Positions 54,841 through 64,000 are shown, counted from the stretch's first letter. The stretch is 64,000 nt of DNA from Rhodocyclaceae bacterium (GCA_023383815.1 JAHDYG010000001.1:62001-126000); one strand, 5' to 3'. Notes: generated by a model not told the origin, from the sequence alone. Numbers and translations are program-made.

Positions 54841-56874
54841 ATGGGGCTTTCCAGGATGGTTCATCGGCATCGCCCGCCGCGGCTCGTCCCTCGCGTTCGC
54901 TCTGCAGCGCGGATGGCAGCGGTCTGCCTGTCGTTCGCACTGCCGGGCACCGCATCCGCGCTCTCGCTCGGAACCGTTCAGTTCCTGTCCTCCATTGGCC
55001 AACCGCTGCGGGTCGAGATCGGTGCCGCCGGCGCCCGGCCCGATGACGTCACGCGCTGCCTGCGTGTAGTGCCGCCGGCGGTCGTGCAGCCAGACATTCC
55101 AGCGGTGCTGAACGCACGGTTGACGGTTGCCGGGGAAGGTGCGGCTGCCCGACTGGTCGTCACTCGACCCGAGCCGACCGTCGAACCGGTACTGGTCGTT
55201 GCCATCCGCGACACCTGTGAGTCTCGCATGCAGCGCGAGTACACCCTCTTGCTGCCTTACGCCGCACCGACCGTATCGACGTCACGGAGAGCAGGCCCTT
55301 CGCAGGCGGGATCCGAACGCCCGACTGCACCCCGCCCGGCGCCCGCTGCCCGGGAACGGATCGAAGCACCGGGTCAGATCTGGGTCACGGCGGCCGAAGA
55401 ATCGCTCGCCAGCCTCGCGCAGGCCCTTCATCCGCGCGACGCGCGCGCGCGCCGGGCGCTCGTCACACGTCTCATGCAGATGAACCCGGCGATCGTCGAC
55501 GGCGGGTTTGCGGCCGAAGATCCACTCCCACCGGGGACCCAGGTCTTCATGCCCGGTCCCGCGGCGCTCGCGTCCGTCTCACCGCCGCCCCGCCCCGCCC
55601 CTGCACCGGCGCACGGTGGACCGCAACCGGAACCATCCCCGCCCGTGCGAGCGGAGCGGGCGCCACCGACCACCGCTGCGCCTTCACCATCGATCGCCAC
55701 ACCGACCGACCGCCTGATCCTGCAGGACACCGGTAAGCCCGGGCAGCCATCGGGCGTGGACCCCGAGCTCCAGCGAGAGGAGCAGCTCGTCTCTGCCATC
55801 GATCAGTCCATCAACAAGGAACTCGAGCTCCTCGAACGGATCCGCCGACTGGAGGAGATCGAACAAGCGCTTCGGCGGCAGTTGCAGGAAGATCCGCCGC
55901 CGGCGCCTGCGCGCCCGGCGATGTCCGGCGCGCAGGCGCCGGCACCGAAGGCCTCCTCCGCAAGCGACATTCCCGAAGGCCGTCCGATCCCACCGGCTGC
56001 CGCCGATTCAGGAGATGCCGGATGGATGTTCATGCTTGGCCTGCTGGCGATCCTCGTCGCCGTGCTGGTTCTCCACGAACGCAGGCGTAGCAGGACCTTC
56101 CGGCGAGGCACGTCCAAGCGTGCGGACGCCCCGGCAGCAAGGGCCGATGATCAGGCTGCTGCTGCCACGAACGAGCCTCCTCCCGCCAGGGAATCCCGGT
56201 TCGGGACCGCAGGAACAACTCCTGCACCAACGCCATCCGCTGCAGTCCCGATGCCCGCCGCAGCCGCATCGGGCACGGGCAGCAGGCAAGCCATGGACGG
56301 CGAGTCGATCCTTTCCATGGGACGTGAGACGCCTGCTTCGTACAGCATGGTCGATGAGGATCAGACCGTTGCACCACTCATCGTCAACGAAGACGTCGTC
56401 ATGGAACACGAATCGGCCCTGGAGCTGGCCGACATCATGGTGAGCTTCGGGCGGGTGCATGGCGCAGCCGAAACCCTTGCCGACTTCATTCGCGCCAATC
56501 CGCGCCAGTCGGTGATGCCCTGGATCCGGCTGATGGAAGTCTACCGGTTGGCCAACATGAAACCCGAGTTCGATGCCCTCGCACGCCAGCTCAACAAGAC
56601 GTTCAACGTCGCTACGGTCAACTGGGACAACTTCGAGGACGCGCTGACGCGCTCGGAAGGCGTCGAGATCCTGCCCCACGTCATGCGCAGGCTGACCGAC
56701 ACGTGGGCGACGCGGGAGTGCCAGATCTACGTGGACGGGCTGCTGCGGGACAACCGTGACGGCACGCGCCAGGGCTTGCCGCTCGCGGTCCTCGACGACA
56801 TCCTGATGCTCAACGCCGTACTCGAAGAGCAGTTGGGGCGCTACCGCCCTGAAGCCGGCGAAAAAGCGGCCTGA
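54841..56874 (+). CDS. FimV-like pilus/septum-type protein
   Basis: 677 residues. A signal peptide (about 1-40, ending GTASA) is followed by the FimV N-terminal domain with LGTVQFLSSIGQPLRVEI. A LysM-like region includes IWVTAAEESLASLAQALHPRDA, then a proline-rich part, a coiled coil (about 305-345), one transmembrane helix (WMFMLGLLAILVAVLVLHERR, about 397-417) and a cytoplasmic C-terminus with a FimV-type helical end (LADIMVSFGRVHGAAETLADFIRANP). FimV links peptidoglycan to cytoplasmic partners in twitching and cell division. This copy is shorter than classical FimV and stands alone. Confidence 0.75.
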   Translation: MGLSRMVHRHRPPRLVPRVRSAARMAAVCLSFALPGTASALSLGTVQFLSSIGQPLRVEIGAAGARPDDVTRCLRVVPPAVVQPDIPAVLNARLTVAGEGAAARLVVTRPEPTVEPVLVVAIRDTCESRMQREYTLLLPYAAPTVSTSRRAGPSQAGSERPTAPRPAPAARERIEAPGQIWVTAAEESLASLAQALHPRDARARRALVTRLMQMNPAIVDGGFAAEDPLPPGTQVFMPGPAALASVSPPPRPAPAPAHGGPQPEPSPPVRAERAPPTTAAPSPSIATPTDRLILQDTGKPGQPSGVDPELQREEQLVSAIDQSINKELELLERIRRLEEIEQALRRQLQEDPPPAPARPAMSGAQAPAPKASSASDIPEGRPIPPAAADSGDAGWMFMLGLLAILVAVLVLHERRRSRTFRRGTSKRADAPAARADDQAAAATNEPPPARESRFGTAGTTPAPTPSAAVPMPAAAASGTGSRQAMDGESILSMGRETPASYSMVDEDQTVAPLIVNEDVVMEHESALELADIMVSFGRVHGAAETLADFIRANPRQSVMPWIRLMEVYRLANMKPEFDALARQLNKTFNVATVNWDNFEDALTRSEGVEILPHVMRRLTDTWATRECQIYVDGLLRDNRDGTRQGLPLAVLDDILMLNAVLEEQLGRYRPEAGEKAA

Positions 56875-56895
56875 ACCCGCAGGTGCCGTGCCGGC

Positions 56896-57642
56896 TCAGA
56901 CCGGATTGTCCAGATCGACGAAGGACGCCTCCAGTCCGAGCGCTTCACGAAGATGCTCGGCCAACGCCCGCGGCCCGTAGCGTTCGGTCGCATGGTGCCC
57001 TGCAGCAAGGAATGGAACCCCCGACTCACGCGCGAGATGAACCGTCTGCTCTGAAATCTCGCCCGAAACGTACAGTTCCGCACCAGCCTCGATCGCCTGC
57101 TCAAAGAACCCTTGCGCACCCCCTGTGCACCAGGCCACACGATTGACCAGGCGCTCACGGAGGCCGACGAGCATCGGCACACGTCCAAGACGCTCCCCGA
57201 GCATTGTGGCAATCTCCCCGGCGGTGGCCGGCGTCGACGGGCGCCCGATCCAGCCCAGTGACTGATCGCCGAAGCGCCCGTCGGCGCTCCAGCCTGCGAG
57301 CTTTCCCAGTTGTGCATTGTTGCCCAGCTCGGCATGGGCATCGAGCGGCAGGTGGTACGCGAGGAGGCTGATGTCGTGCTTGAGCAGCGTCGCGAGGCGC
57401 CGCTTCCGGATTCCGACGATGCGGCCGTCCTCCCCGCGCCAGAAGTAGCCGTGGTGAACGAGTACGGCATCGGCTCGCTGCGCAACTGCGAGATCGAGCA
57501 ATGGCTGGCTCGCGGTCACTCCACACAGCACTTTGCGCACTTCGGACCGACCTTCCACTTGCAGGCCGTTTGGGCAATAATCCTTGTAAGTCGCGCTCTC
57601 CAGCGTCGCGTCCAGGTATCGTTCGAGTTCTGTCACCAGCAT
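56896..57642 (-). CDS. NIF3 family metal-dependent hydrolase-like protein
   Basis: 248 residues. Metal-site motifs are visible: DYCPNGLQVEG, ADAVLVHHGYFWRG (His pair), YHLPLDAH and SGEISEQTVHLARESG with a late H-H-A-T-E. This family is widespread and its exact activity is not settled; YbgI was linked to GTP cyclohydrolase-like or NAD-related chemistry. It is convergent with the FimV-like gene and divergent from the DegS-like protease. Confidence 0.9.
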   Translation of the reverse strand: MLVTELERYLDATLESATYKDYCPNGLQVEGRSEVRKVLCGVTASQPLLDLAVAQRADAVLVHHGYFWRGEDGRIVGIRKRRLATLLKHDISLLAYHLPLDAHAELGNNAQLGKLAGWSADGRFGDQSLGWIGRPSTPATAGEIATMLGERLGRVPMLVGLRERLVNRVAWCTGGAQGFFEQAIEAGAELYVSGEISEQTVHLARESGVPFLAAGHHATERYGPRALAEHLREALGLEASFVDLDNPV

Positions 57643-57839
57643 TGGTCTGGCACTCCAGTGAAGATCATGGGTTGGAAACGGGACAAATCGTCGGCGCAGG
57701 AAACCAGGCTTTCAGGCACCCTTCTCCGGATCAGCCGGGCTGTACCGGGCACAACGAGCTGGCGCAGGCTCCACATGATACCGAGCCACGCCGGGTCAAC
57801 CGACCATCGCGGCATCTTTTCGGCACGGGGATTTCTTTG

Positions 57840-59000
57840 ATGCGCCAACTGTGGCTGATTTTCTGTCAGGCCGTGACCGTCGCCGTTGCGGCACTGTTCG
57901 TCATCAGCACGCTGAAACCGGACTGGCTCCGGCCTGCACCGGCGACTTCGATCGTCACGATCCGCGAGGCTCAGGGCGAAGCCGGTTCTCCCGCGACCGC
58001 CGTCCGCGAATCCTACGCGGACGCCGCGGCACGTTCGATGCCGGCCGTCGTACACGTGTTCACCAGCAAGGAAGTGGCTAGCCCCCGGCACCCACTCTGG
58101 GACGATCCCCTGTTCCGCCATTTCTTCGGGGAACCCCAGGGGGCGCCAAGTCAGCGCAGTTCAGGCCTGGGCTCCGGGGTGATCGTAAGCCCGGATGGCT
58201 TCGTCCTCACCAACAACCACGTGATCGAAGCAGCCGACGAGATCGAAATCCTTCTCAATGACGGTCGCCGTTTTCCCGCGCGGCTCGTGGGCCGGGATCC
58301 GGAAACCGATCTCGCGGTCCTGAAGATCGACCAGGCAACCGACTTGCCGACCATCGCCTTTGCCGCGGGGGATGCGCTGCACGTGGGAGACGTCGTACTG
58401 GCGATCGGAAATCCGTTCGGGGTTGGCCAGACGGTGACGATGGGCATCGTCTCGGCGCTCGGACGCACTCAGCTGGGAATCAGCACCTTCGAAAACTACA
58501 TCCAGACGGATGCAGCCATCAACCCTGGAAACTCGGGCGGCGCTCTGGTCGACAGCCGGGGCAACCTGGTGGGCATCAACACGGCCATTTATTCGCGTTC
58601 GGGTGGATCGCTCGGAATCGGATTCGCGATTCCGGTCTCCCTTGCCAGGAACGTGCTGGAGCAGATCGTTGCCAGTGGAGAAGTCACGCGCGGCTGGCTG
58701 GGAGTCGAGATCCAGGAACTCACCCCGGAACTGGCCGAATCGTTCGGCCTGCCACTCGCGAGTGGCGCCCTGATCTCGGGCGTTCTCCGAGGAAGCCCGG
58801 CCGAGCGTGGAGGAATCCGCCCCGGCGACATCATCACGCGCGTCGATGGCACACCGGTGCGCAGCGCCAAGGAGGTGCTGGCGACCGTGGCAGAGTCCGC
58901 CCCGGGTGGAAGATCCGTATTCGGCGTTCAGCGCAATGGCCGGGAGTTCGATCTCACGGTCGAGATCGGCCGGCGTCCAGTTCCTGGCACACCACGGTGA
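57840..59000 (+). CDS. DegS-like membrane-anchored serine protease
   Basis: 386 residues from ATG 57840. One N-terminal transmembrane helix (LIFCQAVTVAVAALFVIS) anchors a periplasmic trypsin-like domain with His in L-T-N-N-H-V, Asp in E-T-D-L-A-V-L and Ser in N-P-G-N-S-G-G. A single PDZ domain follows (GWLGVEIQELTPELAESFGL to FDLTVEIG). One PDZ and an anchor fit DegS, the site-1 protease of the sigma-E pathway, rather than soluble DegP. No rseA/rpoE is in the window, so the substrate is inferred. Confidence 0.85.
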   Translation: MRQLWLIFCQAVTVAVAALFVISTLKPDWLRPAPATSIVTIREAQGEAGSPATAVRESYADAAARSMPAVVHVFTSKEVASPRHPLWDDPLFRHFFGEPQGAPSQRSSGLGSGVIVSPDGFVLTNNHVIEAADEIEILLNDGRRFPARLVGRDPETDLAVLKIDQATDLPTIAFAAGDALHVGDVVLAIGNPFGVGQTVTMGIVSALGRTQLGISTFENYIQTDAAINPGNSGGALVDSRGNLVGINTAIYSRSGGSLGIGFAIPVSLARNVLEQIVASGEVTRGWLGVEIQELTPELAESFGLPLASGALISGVLRGSPAERGGIRPGDIITRVDGTPVRSAKEVLATVAESAPGGRSVFGVQRNGREFDLTVEIGRRPVPGTPR

Positions 59001-59026
59001 ATCCGGCCACCTGAGTTGCAGGCCGG

Positions 59027-59818
59027 TCAGGAGATTCCGCCATCCTTCGGGTCCGAGCCCGATGGGACGACTTCACTTGCGGCCTCATCCGACGCACCTT
59101 CATCCCGCCGTTCGACCAGCTTCCCGAGCAGGATCCCGATTTCGTACAGCACAATCATCGGAACCGCGAGCATGAACTGCGAAATGACGTCCGGTGGCGT
59201 AATGATCGCCGCGATCACGAAGGCCCCGACGATCACGTACGGTCGAGCCTCCCTGAACTTCTCGACGCTGACCATGCCGGCCTTGATCAGGAGGATCACT
59301 GCAACCGGAACCTCGAAGGTGAGTCCGAACGCAAGAAACAGCGTCATCACGAAAGACAGGTACTGTTCGATGTCCGGCGCAGGAACGATGCTTTTCGGTG
59401 CAAACTCGGCGATGAACTTGAACACCGTTCCGAACACGAAGAAATAGCAGAATGCCATTCCGGCGAGAAACAACAGTGTGCTGCCGAGCACGAGCGGCAA
59501 CCCGACCTTGCGCTCGTGGGCATAGAGTCCCGGCGAGATGAACGCCCACGCCTGATAGAGCACGTACGGCAACGCAAGGATGAAGGCGGCCATCAAGGTG
59601 ACCTTGACCGGCACGAAAAACGGGGTGACGACGCCGGTTGCGATCATGTTGGTACCCGACGGCAAGGTATTCATCATCGGCATCGCGAGCAGATCGTAGA
59701 CATCTCCGGCCCACGGCATCAGCAGCACGAAGAGCGCCAGCACCGCAACGAGCGCCCGCAACACACGGTCGCGCAACTCGATGAGGTGCGAAAGGAAGGT
59801 CTCCTGTGCTTCGCTCAT
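59027..59818 (-). CDS. tatC: Sec-independent protein translocase TatC
   Basis: 263 residues with six transmembrane helices. SHLIELRDRVLRALVAVLALF, PFFVPVKVTLMAAFILALPYVLYQ with a conserved Phe-Pro region, and the PGLYAHERK loop are canonical for TatC, the receptor for twin-arginine leaders. It overlaps tatB by 4 nt. Twin-arginine substrates in this window include SoxY and FccB. Confidence 0.95.
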   Translation of the reverse strand: MSEAQETFLSHLIELRDRVLRALVAVLALFVLLMPWAGDVYDLLAMPMMNTLPSGTNMIATGVVTPFFVPVKVTLMAAFILALPYVLYQAWAFISPGLYAHERKVGLPLVLGSTLLFLAGMAFCYFFVFGTVFKFIAEFAPKSIVPAPDIEQYLSFVMTLFLAFGLTFEVPVAVILLIKAGMVSVEKFREARPYVIVGAFVIAAIITPPDVISQFMLAVPMIVLYEIGILLGKLVERRDEGASDEAASEVVPSGSDPKDGGIS

Positions 59819-60288
59819 GGTTTCTCCGCCGTACGCCCCGCATCCGAACTGGGGTCGAGTCCAAGTTCGAGCTGCGGGGGGTGGCCAGTGGATCCGGCGC
59901 TTGGCGGCTCCTGAGCCGATGCGTCGGCCACGGGCGCGCCGGGTTCGCGGCTGGTCCCATCCGGCGCTGCCTTACGGATCTCGTCGATCGACAACTCGCG
60001 CTTGATCCCCGAGGCGCTCTGGTTCATGTCGGTTTCCAGTCCCTGTACCTGGGTCCGGACTGAAGTTTCGAGATCACGCGCCTGCTGCTCGACCTGCTGC
60101 TGCAGCTTCTTCAGATCTTCGAGCTGCATCTCGCGCGAAATATCGGACTTCACGTCGGACACATAGCGCTGCAAGCGCCCCAGCAGATGGCCAGCCGTAC
60201 GGGCGACCTTGGGCAGGCGTTCAGGTCCGACCACGATCAGCGCAACCAGCGCGACCACCAGAAGCTCACTGAATCCGAAATCAAACAT
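59815..60288 (-). CDS. tatB: Sec-independent translocase component TatB
   Basis: 157 residues. The N-terminal helix MFDFGFSELLVVALVALIVVGPERLPKVAR has the Glu and GPERLP hinge of TatB, followed by a long amphipathic helix and a variable C-terminus. It acts with TatC as receptor. It is separated from tatA by 92 bp containing a terminator-like hairpin, so its expression may be lower than that of tatA. Confidence 0.93.
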   Translation of the reverse strand: MFDFGFSELLVVALVALIVVGPERLPKVARTAGHLLGRLQRYVSDVKSDISREMQLEDLKKLQQQVEQQARDLETSVRTQVQGLETDMNQSASGIKRELSIDEIRKAAPDGTSREPGAPVADASAQEPPSAGSTGHPPQLELGLDPSSDAGRTAEKP

Positions 60289-60320
60289 GCGCTAGACCAT
60301 CGAAGCGAGGCACACCAAAA

Positions 60321-60348
60321 AGGAAGGGGTGCCCGGCAGCCGCACCCC
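60321..60348 (-). terminator. Intra-operon terminator-like hairpin between tatA and tatB
   Basis: On the minus strand GGGGTGC (60348-60342 complement) pairs with GCACCCC (60332-60326), with CTTCCTTTTTGG following. A leaky terminator here would give more tatA than tatBC message, in line with the known excess of TatA over TatB and TatC. Confidence 0.55.
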
Positions 60349-60380
60349 TAGCGAGCCATGCACAACCGAGCCGCTGCGGC

Positions 60381-60611
60381 TCAGCCGCCGACCTTGTCGG
60401 ATTTCTCCTTGGCTTCGACGTCCAGCGTCCGATCGGAGGTGATACCGGGTTTGTCGCCGGACGAGGGCGCTTCCGCCTCCTTGATCCCCTCCTTGAACCC
60501 CTTCACCGCGCCGCCGAGATCCTGGCCAATATTGCGCAGCTTCTTGGTGCCGAACACCAGCACGACGATCACAAGGACGACCAGCCAGTGCCAGATACTG
60601 AATGAACCCAT
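60381..60611 (-). CDS. tatA: Sec-independent translocase component TatA
   Basis: 76 residues. [39 protein letters not shown] is the TatA transmembrane/amphipathic helix pair, followed by a short charged tail. It forms the pore-like assembly of the Tat system. It follows hinT by 12 bp. Confidence 0.95.
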   Translation of the reverse strand: MGSFSIWHWLVVLVIVVLVFGTKKLRNIGQDLGGAVKGFKEGIKEAEAPSSGDKPGITSDRTLDVEAKEKSDKVGG

Positions 60612-60623
60612 TCCATACTCTCC

Positions 60624-60971
60624 TTAACGCTTCAACATCGACGGAAGCAATTCCGGGCCGCCGAGCACATGAACGTGCAGATGATACACCTCCTGCAGAC
60701 CGACCCGCCCCGTGTTGATGATGGTCCTGAACCCGTCGGAACATCCTTGTTCGCGGGCAAGTTTGCCCACCGCGACCATCAGCTTTCCCATCACTTCCGC
60801 ATCATCCGCGCCCAGGTCCGCCACCGAGGCAATGTGCCGTTTCGGAATCACCAGAAAGTGCACCGGGGCGATCGGCCGTATATCGTGGAACGCGAGGATG
60901 TCGTCGTCCTCGTAGATCTTGCTGGCCGGGATCTCTCCCCGCACGATCTTGCAGAAAATGCAGTCGCTCAT
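60624..60971 (-). CDS. hinT: HIT family purine nucleoside phosphoramidase
   Basis: 115 residues with the His-triad motif Y-H-L-H-V-H-V-L-G-G near the C-terminus and CIFCKIVRGEIPASKIYEDD at the start. It hydrolyses AMP-linked phosphoramidates. It lies in the his-tat run, a conserved order in betaproteobacteria, between hisE and tatA. Confidence 0.94.
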   Translation of the reverse strand: MSDCIFCKIVRGEIPASKIYEDDDILAFHDIRPIAPVHFLVIPKRHIASVADLGADDAEVMGKLMVAVGKLAREQGCSDGFRTIINTGRVGLQEVYHLHVHVLGGPELLPSMLKR

Positions 60972-61011
60972 TGTCTTGCCATCCGTTGGGTCTGCTCAGT
61001 CGCTGGCCCGT

Positions 61012-61335
61012 TCATCGAGAACGGGACTTCTTTTCGTCAATGCCGGACACCCCCTCGCGACGGCGGAACTCCGCAATCACGTCCTCCACCGACAGCCCCT
61101 GATGGGCCAGAAGCACCAGCGAATGAAACCACAGGTCGGTCACCTCCCAGACGAGGTGCAGGCGATCGCCATCCTTGGCCGCCATGATGGTTTCAGCCGC
61201 CTCTTCGGCGATCTTCTTGCAGATTGCGTCGGTGCCCTTTGCGTACAGGCTCGAAACGTAGGAAGCATCCGGGTCGGCCTGCTTGCGCTCTGCCAGGGTC
61301 GTCGAGACGCGTCGCAGGACTTCGAGATCAATCAT
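61012..61335 (-). CDS. hisE: Phosphoribosyl-ATP pyrophosphatase
   Basis: 107 residues. [39 protein letters not shown] contains the acidic metal-binding helices of the HisE/MazG fold. Second step of histidine synthesis. It overlaps hisI by 4 nt (ATGA) and is a separate protein, not fused to HisI. Confidence 0.95.
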   Translation of the reverse strand: MIDLEVLRRVSTTLAERKQADPDASYVSSLYAKGTDAICKKIAEEAAETIMAAKDGDRLHLVWEVTDLWFHSLVLLAHQGLSVEDVIAEFRRREGVSGIDEKKSRSR

Positions 61336-61733
61336 CTGTAAATCTCCTCAGGGGCCTTCAGAACCGGATCGACCGCCTGCCAACCGGCACCGTCGAAATG
61401 GCGCTGGAAAAAACAGCTGTGGCGGCCCGTGTGGCACGCGATGCCACCCGCCTGCTCGACTTTCAGCAAGACGACGTCGTTGTCACAGTCGGTACGGATC
61501 TCGATGACCTTCTGCACATGGCCGGACTCCTCGCCCTTGTGCCAGAGCTTGCCGCGGGAGCGCGACCAGTACACAGCCTCGCCGAGTTCGGCGGTCCGCT
61601 CGAGCGCCTCACGGTTCATCCACGCGAACATCAGCACGTCGCCGGAACCGGCCTCCTGGGCGATGACGGGGACGAGACCGTTCTCGTCCCAGCGAACCTC
61701 TTCGAGCCAGTTCGAACCTTCCGTCGCATCCAT
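61332..61733 (-). CDS. hisI: Phosphoribosyl-AMP cyclohydrolase
   Basis: 133 residues from ATG 61733; a GTG one codon upstream is also possible. The zinc and active-site region [25 protein letters not shown] is followed by [31 protein letters not shown] and [10 protein letters not shown], the last with conserved Cys and His. It opens the adenine ring of PR-AMP. The start overlaps the hisF stop by 1 nt. Confidence 0.95.
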   Translation of the reverse strand: MDATEGSNWLEEVRWDENGLVPVIAQEAGSGDVLMFAWMNREALERTAELGEAVYWSRSRGKLWHKGEESGHVQKVIEIRTDCDNDVVLLKVEQAGGIACHTGRHSCFFQRHFDGAGWQAVDPVLKAPEEIYR

Positions 61734-62491
61734 CACAGCCTCACTTCGATCCCGTTGCTGCGCATCAGCTCCTTGGCCTCGCGTACCGTGTGCTCGCCGA
61801 AATGAAAGATGCTCGCGGCCAGCACTGCATCCGCATGGCCCTGCAGCACGCCTTCGACCAGATGTTCGAGCGACCCAACCCCTCCGCTCGCAATCACTGG
61901 CACCGGAACCGCGTCGGACACCGCTCTCGTGAGTCCGAGATCGAAACCAATCCGGGTGCCGTCACGATCCATGCTGGTCAGCAGGATCTCTCCTGCACCA
62001 AGCTCGACGACCCTGCGGGCCCAGTCGATGGCATCGAGTCCGGTGTTGTTGCGGCCGCCGTGCGTGAACACTTCCCATTTTCCGGGTGCCGTCTGCTTCG
62101 CATCGATTGCAACGACGATGCACTGGCTGCCTACCTTGCCCGCGGCGTCGGCGACGACCTGCGGGTTGTTCACCGCCGCAGTGTTGATACTGACCTTGTC
62201 GGCACCCGCATTGAGCAGCCTGCGAACATCCTCGACCGTACGGACCCCACCGCCGACCGTGAGCGGGATGAAGACCTGCTCGGCGACCTGTTCCACCACG
62301 TGGAGGATGATGTCGCGTGCGTCGGAACTCGCAGTGATGTCCAGGAAGGTGATCTCGTCGGCGCCCTGCTCGTCATACCGGCGGGCGATCTCCACGGGGT
62401 CTCCCGCGTCGCGCAGCGCAACGAAATTGACCCCCTTGACGACGCGTCCGGCATTGACGTCGAGGCATGGAATGATCCGCTTGGCAAGCAT
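61733..62491 (-). CDS. hisF: Imidazole glycerol phosphate synthase cyclase subunit
   Basis: 252 residues from ATG 62491 ([20 protein letters not shown]). TIM-barrel landmarks include [49 protein letters not shown]-type [15 protein letters not shown], with catalytic Asp residues in CLDVN and SMDRDGT. It works with HisH. Its start overlaps the hisA stop by 1 nt. Confidence 0.97.
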   Translation of the reverse strand: MLAKRIIPCLDVNAGRVVKGVNFVALRDAGDPVEIARRYDEQGADEITFLDITASSDARDIILHVVEQVAEQVFIPLTVGGGVRTVEDVRRLLNAGADKVSINTAAVNNPQVVADAAGKVGSQCIVVAIDAKQTAPGKWEVFTHGGRNNTGLDAIDWARRVVELGAGEILLTSMDRDGTRIGFDLGLTRAVSDAVPVPVIASGGVGSLEHLVEGVLQGHADAVLAASIFHFGEHTVREAKELMRSNGIEVRL

Positions 62492-63240
62492 CAGGCGGGC
62501 GCACCGTTGAGCGCATCTGCGCGCGCCTGGGCGGCCGCGAAATCGAGCGTACCCTCGTAGATCGCACGGCCGGTGATCGCGCCCATCACCCCTTCGTCCT
62601 CGACTGCGCACAGGGCTTCTATATCCGCAAGAGTCGCGATGCCGCCGCTGGCGATGACCGGGATGCGCAAAGCCTGCGCCAACCGCACCGTTGCATCGAT
62701 ATTGACCCCGGAGAGCATCCCGTCCCGGCCGATGTCCGTATACACGACGGCCTCGACGCCGTAGTCCTCGAATTTCTTTGCGAGATCGATGACGTCATGG
62801 CCGGTCATCTTCGACCACCCGTCGGTCGCGACCTTGCCATCCTTGGCATCGAGCCCGACGATCACATGCCCCGGAAACGCGCTGCAGGCATCGTGCAGGA
62901 ACCCAGGGTTCTTGACCGCGGCGGTTCCGATGATGACATAGGAGATCCCGTTGTCGAGGTAGGCCTCGATCGTATCGAGATCGCGGATTCCGCCGCCGAG
63001 CTGGACGGGGATACCTTCACCAACCTCGTCGACGATGGCCCGGATGGCCGCCTCGTTCTTTGGCTTGCCAGCGAACGCGCCATTCAGGTCAACCAGATGC
63101 AGTCGCCTGGCTCCCAGGTCGATCCAGCGCCGCGCCATGGCGGCCGGATCTTCGGAGAACACCGTGGCCCCTTCCATTTCGCCCTGCCTGAGGCGAACGC
63201 AATGGCCGTCCTTGAGATCGATGGCGGGTATCAGCAACAT
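62491..63240 (-). CDS. hisA: Phosphoribosylformimino-AICAR phosphate isomerase
   Basis: 249 residues from ATG 63240 ([22 protein letters not shown]). The second half repeats the barrel pattern ([20 protein letters not shown]), with catalytic Asp in PAIDLKDG and YTDIGRDG. Fourth step of histidine synthesis. It precedes hisF, with no gap. Confidence 0.96.
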   Translation of the reverse strand: MLLIPAIDLKDGHCVRLRQGEMEGATVFSEDPAAMARRWIDLGARRLHLVDLNGAFAGKPKNEAAIRAIVDEVGEGIPVQLGGGIRDLDTIEAYLDNGISYVIIGTAAVKNPGFLHDACSAFPGHVIVGLDAKDGKVATDGWSKMTGHDVIDLAKKFEDYGVEAVVYTDIGRDGMLSGVNIDATVRLAQALRIPVIASGGIATLADIEALCAVEDEGVMGAITGRAIYEGTLDFAAAQARADALNGAPA

Positions 63241-63324
63241 ACGCGTATCTGCAGTCTTGAGGTGTGGAGGAAGATCGGATTTCGTTACGAGTTCAGCCAA
63301 CCAGCGCGCGTTCGGCAGCCGGAA

Positions 63325-63963
63325 TCAGGGCACCCAGCGAATGAAGTTTGCGAGCATTCGCAGGCCTGCGTGTGCACTCTTCTCGGGGTGGAATTGGACG
63401 GCGAAGATATTATCCCGCGACACCGCGCTGGTAAACCTCATGCCGTGCTCGGTCTGCGCCGCGATCTGGCTCGAATCTTCCGGCACTACGTGGTAGCTAT
63501 GCACGAAATAGAAGCGCTCGCCGTCGGGAATTCCCTCCCACAACGGATGCGAAATGCACTGCCGGACTTCGTTCCATCCCATGTGGGGCACCTTCAGGCG
63601 CTCGCCAGCTGGACCACACGCCGCTTCGAGCTGGAAACGCACCACCTCGCCCGGTAGGATCCCGAGCCCCGCAGCGCCACCTTCCTCGCTACGCTCGAAC
63701 AGCATCTGCTGGCCAATGCAGATCCCCAGGAAAGGTTTGCTTGCCGCAGCCGCAATCACCGCCTCGCGCAATCCCCGCAGCCCAAGCTCGCGCATGCAGT
63801 CGGGCATCGCTCCCTGCCCGGGGAACACTACCCGTGACGCCTTCGCGACCACCTGCGGATCGGAAGTCACGCTCACCTTCAGCCTGTCTGCAACATGCTC
63901 GATCGCCTTGGCAACCGACCGCAGATTACCCATTCCGTAGTCGATGATCGCTACGTCCGTCAT
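63325..63963 (-). CDS. hisH: Imidazole glycerol phosphate synthase glutamine amidotransferase subunit
   Basis: 212 residues from ATG 63963 (an ATG five codons upstream is equally open). The amidotransferase triad is visible: Cys in FLGICIGQQMLFE, His and Glu in VQFHPEKSA. Oxyanion-type motif PGQGAM is also present. It feeds ammonia to HisF. The 84-bp spacer before hisA holds no gene. Other his genes must lie beyond the right edge. Confidence 0.96.
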   Translation of the reverse strand: MTDVAIIDYGMGNLRSVAKAIEHVADRLKVSVTSDPQVVAKASRVVFPGQGAMPDCMRELGLRGLREAVIAAAASKPFLGICIGQQMLFERSEEGGAAGLGILPGEVVRFQLEAACGPAGERLKVPHMGWNEVRQCISHPLWEGIPDGERFYFVHSYHVVPEDSSQIAAQTEHGMRFTSAVSRDNIFAVQFHPEKSAHAGLRMLANFIRWVP

Positions 63964-64000
63964 GAATCCGTCACTCATATCCGAATTAACCGCGAAAACC

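Overview
The window is chromosomal DNA of a GC-rich betaproteobacterium. The gene set and order (his-hinT-tat run, separate trp genes, VC_2705-type acetate symporter, both monomeric and dimeric NADP-isocitrate dehydrogenase with AceK, flavocytochrome c sulfide dehydrogenase, fused indolepyruvate oxidoreductase) fit Rhodocyclales such as Azoarcus, Aromatoleum or Thauera. That placement is an inference from gene content, not a database result.

Layout. 1-3910: the 5' part of tadA, then two periplasmic solute-binding proteins flanking a membrane diguanylate cyclase, all on the minus strand. 4187-5948: exonuclease III, a Crp/Fnr regulator and a small DUF2892 membrane protein with a Crp-type box and a hairpin in front of it. 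6063-9880: a horizontally acquired defence/toxin island, fic - mod - zeta - small antitoxin-like gene - res'/rhuM' chimera. Its type III modification gene has lost the catalytic DPPY region and its restriction gene is reduced to an N-terminal stub fused to part of a RhuM gene. 10275-27904: C2/acetate and isocitrate metabolism (monomeric Icd, tRNA-Thr, LysR/haloacid dehalogenase, malate synthase G, an EF-G paralogue, acetate symporter with DUF4212 partners, universal stress protein, dimeric Icd, AceK). A vapBC toxin-antitoxin cassette sits between two perfect 114-bp direct repeats (22735-22848 and 23640-23753).

27944-30547: a small sulfur-oxidation set (soxZ, soxY, a cytochrome c and a flavocytochrome c flavoprotein). 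30599-37114: amino-acid oxidation and protein repair (Leu/Phe/Val dehydrogenase, fused IorAB, Lrp, FKBP, MsrA). 37211-47514: a trp operon with a newly read leader peptide (three Trp codons in a 20-codon ORF) and a leader that can fold in alternative ways. It runs trpL-trpE-[class III aminotransferase]-[BKACE family enzyme]-trpG-trpD-trpC-tamB; the two inserted catabolic-type genes are translationally coupled to their neighbours. 47547-50545: PP2C phosphatase, FHA protein, rpe and gph, upstream of trp on the same strand. 50582-54565: ornithine cyclodeaminase family protein, sucD, sucC, DUF2889. 54841-59000: FimV-like protein, NIF3 protein, DegS-like protease. 59027-63963: hisH-hisA-hisF-hisI-hisE-hinT-tatA-tatB-tatC in transcription order, with a terminator-like hairpin between tatA and tatB.

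How the parts work together. Acetate uptake (ActP/DUF4212), malate synthase G, two isocitrate dehydrogenases and the AceK kinase/phosphatase point to control of the TCA/glyoxylate branch; isocitrate lyase is not in the window. SoxY and the flavocytochrome flavoprotein carry twin-arginine leaders and so would be exported by the Tat translocase encoded at the right end. The points most worth following up are the trp leader together with the aminotransferase/BKACE insertion, the decayed type III R-M island that still carries an intact-looking zeta toxin and Fic protein, and the vapBC cassette with its 114-bp repeats.
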